This document shows positions 1-8,538 of a DNA stretch of 64,000 bases, piece by piece. The first letter of the stretch is position 1, and every line of letters begins with the position of its first letter. Source of the DNA: Streptomyces pyxinae (lineage in GTDB: Bacteria; Actinomycetota; Actinomycetes; Streptomycetales; Streptomycetaceae); NCBI RefSeq assembly GCF_024756275.1, contig NZ_JANUGQ010000019.1, positions 62,001-126,000 of the forward strand, given 5' to 3'. The notes below the pieces were generated by a model. That model had not been told where the DNA came from and did no database searches. It was given only the letters and a program-made list of their open reading frames with translations. Made by a program: the position numbers and the translations under genes.

Positions 1-1
1 G

Positions 2-2383
2 CACTACGTCAACAAGGAGCAGGCCACCTCCTACGTCGGCAACGTCTACCTGGGCAAGGTGCAGAACGTCCTGCCGTCCATGGAGGCCGCCTTCGTCGAC
101 ATCGGCAAGGGCCGCAACGCCGTGCTCTACGCCGGTGAGGTCAACTTCGAGGCGCTGGGCATGGGCCACGGGCCGCGCCGGATCGAGACCGCGCTGAAGT
201 CCGGCCAGTCGGTGCTGGTGCAGGTCACCAAGGACCCGATCGGCCACAAGGGCGCCCGGCTGACCAGCCAGGTCTCGCTGCCCGGTCGCTATCTGGTGTA
301 CGTGCCCGAGGGTTCGATGACCGGGATCAGCCGCAAGCTCCCCGACACCGAGCGGGCCCGGCTGAAGACCATTCTCAAGAAGATCGTCCCCGAGGACGCG
401 GGCGTGATCGTGCGCACCGCCGCCGAGGGCGCCAGCGAGGACGAGCTCCGCAGGGACGTGGAGCGGCTCCAGGCGCAGTGGGAGGACATCCGGAAGAAGG
501 CCAAGAACGGCAACGCCCCGACCCTGCTCTACGGCGAGCCGGACATGACGGTCCGGGTGGTCCGGGACATCTTCAACGAGGACTTCTCCAAGGTCGTCGT
601 CAGCGGTGACGAGGCGTGGGAGACCATCCACGGCTATGTCTCGCACGTCGCCCCCGACCTGGCGGACCGGCTCCAGCGCTGGACCTCCGAGGTGGACGTC
701 TTCGCCACCTACCGGATCGACGAGCAGCTGATGAAGGCGCTGGACCGCAAGGTCTGGCTGCCGTCCGGCGGTTCGCTGGTGATCGACAAGACCGAGGCGA
801 TGGTCGTGGTCGACGTCAACACCGGCAAGTTCACCGGCCAGGGCGGCAACCTGGAGGAGACCGTCACCAGGAACAACCTGGAGGCGGCCGAGGAGATCGT
901 CCGCCAGCTGCGCCTGCGCGACCTGGGCGGCATCGTCGTCATCGACTTCATCGACATGGTGCTGGAGTCCAACCGGGACCTGGTGCTGCGGCGGCTGCTG
1001 GAGTGCCTGGGCCGGGACCGGACCAAGCACCAGGTGGCCGAGGTCACCTCGCTGGGCCTGGTCCAGATGACCCGGAAGCGGGTCGGCCAGGGGCTGCTGG
1101 AGTCGTTCTCGGAGACCTGCGTCCACTGCAACGGGCGCGGTGTCATCGTGCACATGGAGCAGCCGACCGGTGCCGGTGGCGGCGGCAACGGCAAGCGCGC
1201 CAAGAAGCGCGGCCGGGGCGGCGACGGCCAGGGTGCCGACCGTCATGAGCACACCGAGCCCGTCACCACGGGCGCGGAGGCGGCGGCCGAGCCCGAGACG
1301 GCGGCCGAGGTCGCGGCGGAGCTGGCCGCGCCGGTGTCGCTGGCCGAGTCCGTACCGGAGACCATGACGCCGGACGAGGAGCTGTACTCCAGCGTGGCGG
1401 AGGCCGAGGCGGCCGCGACCCGGGGCCGCCGGCGCCGGGCCACCCGCAAGGCGACCGCCCCGGCGGGCGCGCCGAAGCAGGCCGTCGAGGCGGCCGAGAC
1501 CGCCCCGGAGGTCCGGGAGGCCGCTCCGGAGACCCCGGAGGCCGCTCCGGCCGCCGAGGCCGCCCCGGAGGCTCCGGCCGCCGAGACCGCCGCTCCGGCG
1601 GAGGCCCCGGCCGGGCGTACCCGGCGCCGGGCCACCCGTAAGGCGACCGCCCCGGCGGGCGCGCCGAAGCCCGTGGCGGCGGCGGACAGCGCCGAGGCGG
1701 CCACCGTGGTGGTGCGCCCCGAGCAGCCGGCCGCCGAGCCGGTCACCGAGCCGGCCGCGTCCGCCGGGCAGCCGGCCGCCGGCGAGGCGCCGGAGGCCGG
1801 GGAGGCCCCGGTGGCCGCCCCGCCGCGCGCCCGTCGCCGGGTGGTGCGCAAGGTCACCGCTCCGGCCGGTTCGCCCTCGGGCACCGGTGAGGCCGCCGTC
1901 GTGGTGGTCCCCGCCCCCGCCCGTACCGAGGAGCCGTCGGCCGAGGCGGCGGCCCCGCAGCCGGACGCCGGGGCTCCCGAAGCCGCTGAGGCGGCGCCGG
2001 TCAAGAAGACGGCGGCCCGGAAGACGGCCGCCAAGAAGACCGCCGCCAAGAAGGCCACCGCCACCAAGACGGCGGCGGCCAAGAAGACGACGGCCAAGAA
2101 GACCGCCGCCAAGAAGACCGCGGCGGCGGAGGAGCCGGCGGCGGCCGAGGAGACGGCGGCGGCCGACGAGACGGCGGCGGAGAAGCCGGCGGCGAAGAAG
2201 ACCACCGCCGCCAGGAAGACCGCCGCCAAGAAGACGGCCACCGCCAAGAAGGCGCCGGCCGCGAAGAAGGCGACCGCCAAGAAGACGGCTGCCAAGACCG
2301 CCACCAAGAAGACGGCGGCCAAGAAGACGGCAGCCGCCGAGCAGTCCCCGGCGCCCTCCGTGACCGCGGTCACGGAGGACTGA
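2..2383 (+). CDS. rne: Ribonuclease E/G, 5'-truncated by window edge
   Basis: Endoribonuclease of the RNase E/G family, acting in mRNA decay and rRNA/tRNA processing. The frame is open from base 2, so the true start lies outside the window. The S1-like start (NVYLGKVQNVLPSMEAAF) is followed by the two catalytic metal-binding aspartate motifs VVVDVNTGKF and GGIVVIDFIDM, then the zinc-link motif CVHCNGRG. After about base 1160 the protein becomes a long low-complexity tail. It has Ala/Glu/Pro-rich stretches with three copies of a TRKATAPAGAPK-like element, then a Lys-rich KKTAAKKTA repeat block (about 1995-2340) resembling histone-H1-like tails. Such tails usually scaffold RNA or degradosome partners; here that is inference. 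A 21-bp terminator hairpin follows. The E versus G subtype cannot be decided from motifs alone. Confidence 0.93.
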   Translation, partial: HYVNKEQATSYVGNVYLGKVQNVLPSMEAAFVDIGKGRNAVLYAGEVNFEALGMGHGPRRIETALKSGQSVLVQVTKDPIGHKGARLTSQVSLPGRYLVYVPEGSMTGISRKLPDTERARLKTILKKIVPEDAGVIVRTAAEGASEDELRRDVERLQAQWEDIRKKAKNGNAPTLLYGEPDMTVRVVRDIFNEDFSKVVVSGDEAWETIHGYVSHVAPDLADRLQRWTSEVDVFATYRIDEQLMKALDRKVWLPSGGSLVIDKTEAMVVVDVNTGKFTGQGGNLEETVTRNNLEAAEEIVRQLRLRDLGGIVVIDFIDMVLESNRDLVLRRLLECLGRDRTKHQVAEVTSLGLVQMTRKRVGQGLLESFSETCVHCNGRGVIVHMEQPTGAGGGGNGKRAKKRGRGGDGQGADRHEHTEPVTTGAEAAAEPETAAEVAAELAAPVSLAESVPETMTPDEELYSSVAEAEAAATRGRRRRATRKATAPAGAPKQAVEAAETAPEVREAAPETPEAAPAAEAAPEAPAAETAAPAEAPAGRTRRRATRKATAPAGAPKPVAAADSAEAATVVVRPEQPAAEPVTEPAASAGQPAAGEAPEAGEAPVAAPPRARRRVVRKVTAPAGSPSGTGEAAVVVVPAPARTEEPSAEAAAPQPDAGAPEAAEAAPVKKTAARKTAAKKTAAKKATATKTAAAKKTTAKKTAAKKTAAAEEPAAAEETAAADETAAEKPAAKKTTAARKTAAKKTATAKKAPAAKKATAKKTAAKTATKKTAAKKTAAAEQSPAPSVTAVTED

Positions 2384-2452
2384 CCCGGACCGGGCGCCGG
2401 CGCCCGGAGGTACACCGGTACCGGAACCGGGGCCCCCGGGTCCCGGCCCCGG

Positions 2453-2498
2453 AACGGAGCGGCCGCCCGTGACACCCGTCACGGGCGGCCGCTCCGTT
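2453..2498 (+). terminator. Strong intrinsic terminator after rne
   Basis: Perfect 21-bp inverted repeat (2453-2473 with 2478-2498) with a 4-base loop (accc). The downstream U tract is short, as is common in Streptomyces. It sits 70 bases after the rne stop codon. Confidence 0.85.
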
Positions 2499-2960
2499 TC
2501 CCGGCATCCGGCCCGGAGCCCGGCCGCGCCGTCCCCGGCCCGTCCCGGGCGGCCCCGCCGGGAACGGCACCCGCCCGTACGGGAACGACAGGGACCTCCC
2601 CCGAGCACGACGGCGCCCCCTCCGAGTACGACGGTGCCTCCGAGAATGGCCGAAAAGTGCCGGTCCATCGCCGCCACCGGCCGGAACCGCCCGGAAAATG
2701 ACCGGAACCCGGCCGGTGAAGGGGTCGGCCGCCCGGGGAAATGCCCGAGAACCCCGGAGGAACGGCCGGAATTCCGCCGCGAACACCCGGCGAACACCCG
2801 GTGACCGCCGTCCGGCCGTCCGCCGGCCGTCCACCGGCAGTCGTCCGGCCGCCGACGGAGACGGGCCCCGCCTCCCCGGCTCCACCCGGCGCCGGGCCCG
2901 ATATCTCGTTTCCGAATCGATCCCTCCGCCTGTGAACTCGGCTGAAATCGGCTGTCGAAT
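2499..2960. other. Intergenic, no gene seen
   Basis: About 460 bases of GC-rich sequence between the rne terminator and the putative promoter of the next gene. Open frames on both strands lack a start with a ribosome-binding site and look like ordinary GC-rich artefacts. A short imperfect direct repeat (cgagcacgacgg / cgagtacgacgg) is the only structure noticed. Confidence 0.5.
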
Positions 2961-2966
2961 CCCTGC

Positions 2967-3069
2967 TAACCTGACGCCGGTCGCCGCCGTAGGCAGGTCC
3001 TGCCCCGAGGACATCGGGCGGTGACCGACCCGGACCGGGACATACCTGTCCAAGCGGTCCTCGGCAGGG
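2967..3069 (+). promoter_or_regulatory. Candidate promoter and structured leader of the polysaccharide operon
   Basis: A -10-like TAACCT (2967-2972) without a convincing -35 box would give a leader of about 200 bases. In it, 2999-3012 (cctgccccgaggac) can pair with 3057-3069 (gtcctcggcaggg), closing a large loop. No known riboswitch class was recognised. Confidence 0.35.
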
Positions 3070-3176
3070 CGTCGGCATCGCGTCGCCGGAGGGGAACACG
3101 CGGCCTCGCGAGACGTCCGTGGCACTCCTCGATCTCTGCCACCAAGAGCTCTTGCGGTGTTCATAGGAGGACGTCC

Positions 3177-4292
3177 ATGCCGAGCATCAACGAGCAGCCC
3201 ATCCCCGCTGCCCGTCCGGTCATCGGTGACGAGGAGATCGAGGCGGCCGTACGCGTCATGCGCAGCGGGCGCGTGGTCCAGGGTCCCGAGGTGGCCGCGT
3301 TCGAGGAGGGCTTCTCCGCGCTGGTCGACGGCCGCCACTGCGTCGCCGTCAATTCCGGCACCTCCGCCCTGCACCTGCTGCTGCTGGCGCTGAACATCGG
3401 CCCCGGCGACGAGGTGATCGTCCCGTCCTTCTCGTTCGCCGCCTCGGCCAACGCGGTCCGGCTGGTCGGCGCGGACGCGGTCTTCGCGGACATCGAGCGG
3501 GACAGCTACAACCTGGACCCGGCCGCCGTCGAGGCCGCCATCACCCCGCGCACCGCCGCGATCATGCCGGTCCACCTCTACGGCAACCCGGCCGCGATGG
3601 ACAAGATCATGGCCATCGCGGACAAGCACAAGCTGGCCGTGGTCGAGGACGCCTGCCAGGCCCACGCGGCCGCGCTGCACGGCACCCCGGTCGGGGCCTT
3701 CGGCGCGGGCGGCACCTTCAGCTTCTACCCGACGAAGAACATGCACAGCCTTGAGGGCGGCATGATCTCCACCGGTGACGCCGCTCTCGCCCGCACCCTG
3801 CGGCTGCTGCGCAACCAGGGGATGGAGCAGCGGTACGCCAACGAGATCATCGGCGTCAACATGCGGATGACCGACGTCGCCGCCGCCGTCGGCCGGGTGC
3901 AGCTCGCCAAGGTGGGCGCCTGGACCGACCAGCGGATCGCCAACGCCGCGTACCTCACCGAGCACATCTCCGCGCCGAACGTGGTGACCCCGGTGCTCGC
4001 CGAGGGCGCGCGACACGTCTACCACCAGTACACGATCCGGGTCACCGACGGGGACCGGGACGCCGCGATGGCCAGGCTCACCGAGGCGGGCGTCGGCAAC
4101 GCCGTGTACTACCCGACCCCCATCCACCGGCTGAAGCCCTACTGGGAGCCGGACCAGAAGGCGGGCCGGAACTGGGACCTCCCGGAGACCGAGAAGGCCG
4201 CGGCCGAGGTCGTCTCGCTGCCGGTGCACCCCTCGCTGACCCAGAGCGACCTGGAGCGCATCGTCGCCGCGGTCAACGCCCTCGGCGCCTGA
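3177..4292 (+). CDS. DegT/DnrJ/EryC1 PLP sugar aminotransferase, WbpE-like
   Basis: 371-residue PLP-dependent aminotransferase of the DegT family. By context it transfers an amino group from glutamate to C3 of a UDP-3-keto-N-acetylglucosaminuronic acid. The SGTSALHLLLLAL segment (about 60-72), VEDACQAH with Asp158 and Gln161, and the FSFYPTKN motif with the aldimine Lys187 are all present. The start is the ATG at 3177 because AGGAGG lies 7 bases upstream; the frame is open further upstream but lacks family similarity. It is followed by a Gfo/Idh oxidoreductase and a nucleotide-sugar dehydrogenase, the WbpE/WbpB/WbpA combination. Substrate specificity is inferred from that combination, not from residues. 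Confidence 0.88.
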   Translation: MPSINEQPIPAARPVIGDEEIEAAVRVMRSGRVVQGPEVAAFEEGFSALVDGRHCVAVNSGTSALHLLLLALNIGPGDEVIVPSFSFAASANAVRLVGADAVFADIERDSYNLDPAAVEAAITPRTAAIMPVHLYGNPAAMDKIMAIADKHKLAVVEDACQAHAAALHGTPVGAFGAGGTFSFYPTKNMHSLEGGMISTGDAALARTLRLLRNQGMEQRYANEIIGVNMRMTDVAAAVGRVQLAKVGAWTDQRIANAAYLTEHISAPNVVTPVLAEGARHVYHQYTIRVTDGDRDAAMARLTEAGVGNAVYYPTPIHRLKPYWEPDQKAGRNWDLPETEKAAAEVVSLPVHPSLTQSDLERIVAAVNALGA

Positions 4293-4516
4293 CCCGGACT
4301 CCGGACCCCGGGGGCCGGTGCCGTACGGCCCCCGGACTCGTACGGCATCCGCACCCCGCGGGTCCCGGGTCCGCCCGGGTCCGCCCCGGATCCGCAGGAC
4401 CTCCGGGTCCCCAGGACCTCCGGGTCCGCTGGAACCACTGAGATCGCTGACACCACGGAGGCCGTCGTGATCGCCGAGATCGCCCCGGTCGCCGTGACCG
4501 TGCTGGGAGTAAACCT

Positions 4517-5530
4517 GTGACTGACGCTGGACTACGGGCCGGGCTGATCGGCCTCGGCTCCATGGGACGCCACCACGCCCGTGTGCTCGCGGGCCTCGAC
4601 GGCGTCCGGCTCGTCGGAGTGGTGGACCCGATGGGCGACAAGAACGGCTGGGCGCAGGGCGCCCCCGTGCTGTCGACCGTCGAGGAGCTGATCGCGCTCG
4701 GCGTCGACTACGCCGTCGTGGCCTGCCCGACCGCGCTCCACGAGGAGGTCGGCCTCAAGCTGGCCGAGGCCGGGGTCTGCGCGCTCATCGAGAAGCCGGT
4801 CGCGGACAGCGTGGCGGGCGCCCGCCGGCTGGTGGACGCCTTCGAGTCGCGCGGTCTGGTGGCCGGCGTGGGCCACATCGAGCGGTGCAACCCGGCGCTG
4901 CGCTCGCTCCGGGCCCGGCTGGAGGCCGGCGAGCTGGGCGACGTGTACCAGGTCGTCACCCGCCGCCAGGGGCCGTTCCCGCACCGGATCGCGGACGTCG
5001 GCGTGGTCAAGGACCTGGCCACCCACGACATCGACCTGACCGGCTGGGTGACCGGCCGGCAGTACGTCTCGATCGCCGCGCACACCGTCTCCAAGTCGGG
5101 CCGCCCGCACGAGGACATGGTCTCCGCCGTCGGCCAGCTCTCCGACGGCACCATGGTCAACCACCTGGTCAACTGGCTGAGCCCGCTCAAGGAGCGGTTC
5201 ACCTCGGTCACCGGCGAGCGGGGCTGCTTCGTCGCGGACACCCTCACCGCCGACCTGACCTTCTACTCCAACGCCGCCGTGGCCACCGAGTGGGAGGCGC
5301 TGCGTGCCTTCCGCGGGGTCGCCGAGGGCGACATGATCCGGTACGCCATCCCCAAGCGCGAGCCGCTGCTCGTGGAGCACGAGCTGTTCCGGGACGCGGT
5401 GCTCGGCAAGTCGCAGGACATCTGCACGCTGCGCCAGGGTCTGCGTACGGTGGAGGTGGCCGCGGCCGTCCTCGACTCCGCGGGCCGCGGTGTCACCGTG
5501 CGGTTCACCCCGGAGGACGTGGCCAGTTGA
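4517..5530 (+). CDS. Gfo/Idh/MocA oxidoreductase, WbpB-like
   Basis: 337-residue NAD-dependent sugar oxidoreductase. It has an N-terminal Rossmann motif GLIGLGSMG (about 9-17), the IEKPVADS motif with the catalytic-type Lys93, and GHIERCNPA and HDIDLTGW segments typical of WbpB/WlbA enzymes. Those oxidise C3 of UDP-GlcNAc-uronate before transamination. The GTG start at 4517 is preceded by GGGAG. The 224-base gap after the aminotransferase contains a 9-bp hairpin (4308-4335) but probably does not separate operons. The stop codon overlaps the TTG start of the next gene (TTGA), implying translational coupling. Assignment to the WbpB step rests on neighbours supplying the other four steps. Confidence 0.85.
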   Translation: MTDAGLRAGLIGLGSMGRHHARVLAGLDGVRLVGVVDPMGDKNGWAQGAPVLSTVEELIALGVDYAVVACPTALHEEVGLKLAEAGVCALIEKPVADSVAGARRLVDAFESRGLVAGVGHIERCNPALRSLRARLEAGELGDVYQVVTRRQGPFPHRIADVGVVKDLATHDIDLTGWVTGRQYVSIAAHTVSKSGRPHEDMVSAVGQLSDGTMVNHLVNWLSPLKERFTSVTGERGCFVADTLTADLTFYSNAAVATEWEALRAFRGVAEGDMIRYAIPKREPLLVEHELFRDAVLGKSQDICTLRQGLRTVEVAAAVLDSAGRGVTVRFTPEDVAS

Positions 5531-7152
5531 CCACACCCGATGTCACCGTCGTCGTGGCGGTCTACAACACGATGCCGTACCTCACCGAGTGCCTGAACTC
5601 GCTGGTGAGGCAGAGCATCGGACGGGACCGGCTGGAGGTCGTGGCCGTCGACGACGGCTCGACCGACGACAGCGGACGGGAGCTGGACCGCTTCGCGGCG
5701 AAGTACCCGGACACGGTGAAGGTGATCCATCAGGCCAACTCCGGCGGCCCGGCGGCTCCCAGCAACCGGGCCCTGGAGCTGGCCACCGGCCGGTACGTCT
5801 ACTTCATCGGCTCCGACGACCATCTGGGCCGGGAGGCCCTGGAGCGGCTGGTGGCCTGTGCCGACGAGCACGGCTCGGACGTGGTCGTCGGCAAGATGGT
5901 GGGCACCAACGGCCGGTACGTCCACCAGGCGCTCTACCGCAAGAGCGACCCGGACGTCAGCCTCTACGAATCGGCGCTGCCCTTCACGCTCGCCAACACC
6001 AAGCTGTTCCGCCGGGAACTGGTCGAGAAGCACCACCTGCGCTTCCCCGAGGACCTGCCGGTCGGCTCGGACATGCCGTTCACCATCGAGGCGTGCGTAC
6101 GGGCCCGCAGGATCTCGGTCCTCGCGGACTACACGTTCTACTACGCGGTGAAGCGCGGCGACTCCAGCAACATCACCTACCGCGCCGACCACCTCTCCCG
6201 GCTGCGCTGCACCGAGCGGATCATGCGGCACGCCGCCGGGCTCGTCCCGGCCGGACCGGAGCGCGACGCGCTCTTCAAGCGCCACTTCACCTGGGAGCTG
6301 GCCAAGCTGGTCCAGGACGACTTCCCGGACCTGCCCCCGGAGATCCAGACCCAGCTGTGCTCGGGGATCGCCGCGCTGGCCGACGACTACCTCACCGACG
6401 GGCTGCGCGACTCCCTGGACGTCCGGCGCCGGGTGCGGATCTGCCTCGCCCAGCGGGGCGCGATCGGTGAACTGGTGCGGGCCATCCGGGACGAGGCGGA
6501 GCAGGGCGCCCCGCCGTTCCTGCTGGAGGACGGCCGGGCGTACGCCCGCTACCCCGGCTTCCGGGACGGCCTCGGCCTGCCGGACCGGGTGTTCGAGGTC
6601 ACCGCCGCCGGGGTGCCCGCCGCGCTCGCCTCCGGCACCTCGCTGGTCTCGGCCGGCTGGGAGCAGGACGGCGACGCCATGGCCGTGGCGGTGGAGGTCC
6701 GCCTCCCGGTGGGCGGCGAGACCGACTCGGCGGTGGTGCGGCTGGCGGACCGGGCGATGCCGCGCAGCGCCGACAAGCCGGGTGCCCGCCGGCTGCCCGC
6801 CGGACAGGAACTCCCGCCGCCGGTCGGGGAGTTCACCCGGAAGCCGACCGAGGACGGCACGGCGACCCTGCTCTCCGCCCGCATTCCGGTCGAGGCGCGC
6901 GGCGTCCGGCGCGGGGTGCGGGTGTACGTGGACGTGGCCGGCGCCGTCTACGAGATCCCGGTGCCGGTGCGCGGCCGGCCGCTGCCGCTCGCCCGGCGCT
7001 GGCGCGAGCGGGTGCCGTACCGGATCTCCGCCAACACCAACGCCAAGGGCCGGCTCGTGATCACCACGGCCCCGCTCTGGGCCCCCGCCACCGGCCTGGG
7101 CGGCCGACTGCGGGAAACGATGTCCCGTGTGAAGAGGAAGCTGTTCCGATGA
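5527..7152 (+). CDS. TarS-like family 2 glycosyltransferase
   Basis: 541 residues. The N-terminal GT-A domain (about 5-250) carries VDDGSTDDS, the NSGGPAAPSNRAL segment and KMVGTNGRYVHQ, which resemble Staphylococcus TarS/TarP wall-teichoic-acid glycosyltransferases. The usual Asp-x-Asp position reads G-S-D-D (95-98), so the first Asp is replaced by Gly. The last 250 residues are a variable region plus a beta-rich C-terminal domain. The start is TTG at 5527: it overlaps the previous stop as TTGA, has GGAGG 9 bases upstream, and the protein begins directly with the first beta strand. The stop overlaps the next start as ATGA. It likely adds a sugar to a wall polymer on the cytoplasmic side; donor unknown. 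Confidence 0.82.
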   Translation: MTTPDVTVVVAVYNTMPYLTECLNSLVRQSIGRDRLEVVAVDDGSTDDSGRELDRFAAKYPDTVKVIHQANSGGPAAPSNRALELATGRYVYFIGSDDHLGREALERLVACADEHGSDVVVGKMVGTNGRYVHQALYRKSDPDVSLYESALPFTLANTKLFRRELVEKHHLRFPEDLPVGSDMPFTIEACVRARRISVLADYTFYYAVKRGDSSNITYRADHLSRLRCTERIMRHAAGLVPAGPERDALFKRHFTWELAKLVQDDFPDLPPEIQTQLCSGIAALADDYLTDGLRDSLDVRRRVRICLAQRGAIGELVRAIRDEAEQGAPPFLLEDGRAYARYPGFRDGLGLPDRVFEVTAAGVPAALASGTSLVSAGWEQDGDAMAVAVEVRLPVGGETDSAVVRLADRAMPRSADKPGARRLPAGQELPPPVGEFTRKPTEDGTATLLSARIPVEARGVRRGVRVYVDVAGAVYEIPVPVRGRPLPLARRWRERVPYRISANTNAKGRLVITTAPLWAPATGLGGRLRETMSRVKRKLFR

Positions 7153-8432
7153 ATATCTGTGTAGTCGCGCTGGGCAAGATCGGCCTGCCGCTCGCCGTCC
7201 AGTTCGCCGCCAAGGGCCACCAGGTCATCGGCGCCGACGTCAACGAGAAGGTCGTGGAGCTGGTCAACGCCGGCACCGAGCCCTTCCCCGGCGAGCACGA
7301 CCTGGACCGGCTGCTGAAGCAGACCGTCGACGCCGGGCTGCTCTCCGCGACCACCGACACCGCCGCCGCCGTGGCGAAGTCCGAGGCCGTCGTGGTCGTC
7401 GTCCCGCTCTTCGTGGACGCCGAGGGCACCCCGGACTTCGGCTGGATGGACGCCGCCACCAAGGCGATCGCCAAGGGCCTCAAGCCGGGCACCCTGGTCT
7501 CGTACGAGACCACCCTGCCGGTCGGCACCACCCGCACCCGCTGGGCGCCGATGCTCGCGGAGGGCTCCGGCCTCACCCCGGGCGAGGACTTCCACCTGGT
7601 CTTCTCGCCGGAGCGGGTGCTCACCGGCCGGGTCTTCGCCGACCTGCGCCGCTACCCCAAGCTGGTCGGCGGCATCGACGAGGCGTCCACCGCGCGCGGC
7701 GTGGCCTTCTACGAGCAGACGCTCGACTTCGACGCCCGGGACGACCTGCCGCGGCCGAACGGCGTCTGGGACCTGGGCACCGCCGAGGCGTCCGAGCTGG
7801 CCAAGCTGGCGGAGACCACCTACCGGGACGTCAACATCGGTCTCGCCAACCAGTTCGCCCGGTTCGCGGACAAGAACGGCATCGACGTCAAGAAGGTCAT
7901 CGAGGCCTGCAACTCGCAGCCGTACAGCCACATCCACCAGCCCGGCATCGCCGTCGGCGGCCACTGCATCCCGATCTACCCGCGGATGTACCTGTGGAAC
8001 GACCCGGAGGCGACCGTGGTGCGCTCGGCCCGCGAGGCCAACGCCGCCATGCCGGAGTACGCCGTGGACCTGCTGGCCGCCGCCTACGGCGACCTCACCG
8101 GCGTCAGCGTCCTGGTGCTGGGCGCCGCCTACCGGGGCGGGGTCAAGGAGACCGCGTTCTCCGGTGTCTTCGGCACGGTCGAGGCGCTGAAGGCGCGCGG
8201 CGCGGTGCCGTACGTCTCCGACCCGATGTACACCGCCGAGGAGCTGACGGCGCACGGGCTCGTGCCGCACCAGGGCGAGAAGGTCACCGCCGCCGTGCTC
8301 CAGGCCGACCACGCCGAGTACCGCGAGCTGGCCGCCTCCGACCTGCCGGACGTGACGGTGCTGGTGGACGGCCGCCGCACCACCGACCCGGCCCGCTGGC
8401 AGGGCGTCCGCCGCGTCGTCATCGGCGGCTGA
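7149..8432 (+). CDS. Nucleotide-sugar 6-dehydrogenase, WbpA/WecC-like
   Basis: 427-residue UDP-sugar dehydrogenase that oxidises C6 to a carboxylate with 2 NAD+. The N-terminal Rossmann segment is VVALGKIGLPLAV, followed by a PLFVD segment and the catalytic GGHCIP motif with Cys273. A C-terminal substrate-binding region follows (LGAAYRGGVKE). The UDP-GlcNAc versus UDP-ManNAc choice cannot be read from sequence. UDP-GlcNAc (WbpA role) is favoured because WbpB-, WbpE-, WbpD- and WbpI-like genes accompany it. It is translationally coupled to the preceding glycosyltransferase by an ATGA overlap. A strong convergent terminator follows. Confidence 0.9.
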   Translation: MNICVVALGKIGLPLAVQFAAKGHQVIGADVNEKVVELVNAGTEPFPGEHDLDRLLKQTVDAGLLSATTDTAAAVAKSEAVVVVVPLFVDAEGTPDFGWMDAATKAIAKGLKPGTLVSYETTLPVGTTRTRWAPMLAEGSGLTPGEDFHLVFSPERVLTGRVFADLRRYPKLVGGIDEASTARGVAFYEQTLDFDARDDLPRPNGVWDLGTAEASELAKLAETTYRDVNIGLANQFARFADKNGIDVKKVIEACNSQPYSHIHQPGIAVGGHCIPIYPRMYLWNDPEATVVRSAREANAAMPEYAVDLLAAAYGDLTGVSVLVLGAAYRGGVKETAFSGVFGTVEALKARGAVPYVSDPMYTAEELTAHGLVPHQGEKVTAAVLQADHAEYRELAASDLPDVTVLVDGRRTTDPARWQGVRRVVIGG

Positions 8433-8458
8433 CCCGGGAATCTCCCAGGGCACGACAG

Positions 8459-8499
8459 GCACCGGCCCCGGACCGCTCAGGGTGGTCCGGGGCCGGTGC
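8459..8499. terminator. Bidirectional terminator between convergent genes
   Basis: Perfect 16-bp stem (8459-8474 with 8484-8499) and 9-base loop. It lies between the plus-strand dehydrogenase stop (8432) and the minus-strand stop at 8539. Confidence 0.85.
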
Positions 8500-8538
8500 T
8501 GTCCTGTGTTCTGTGAGGTCCCGCGGGGCAGGGCCGGG

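Noticed and set aside
1243..2475. Minus-strand open frame with Ala/Val repeats opposite rne
   Set aside because: It mirrors the KKTAAKKTA-coding repeat of rne; no start with a ribosome-binding site.
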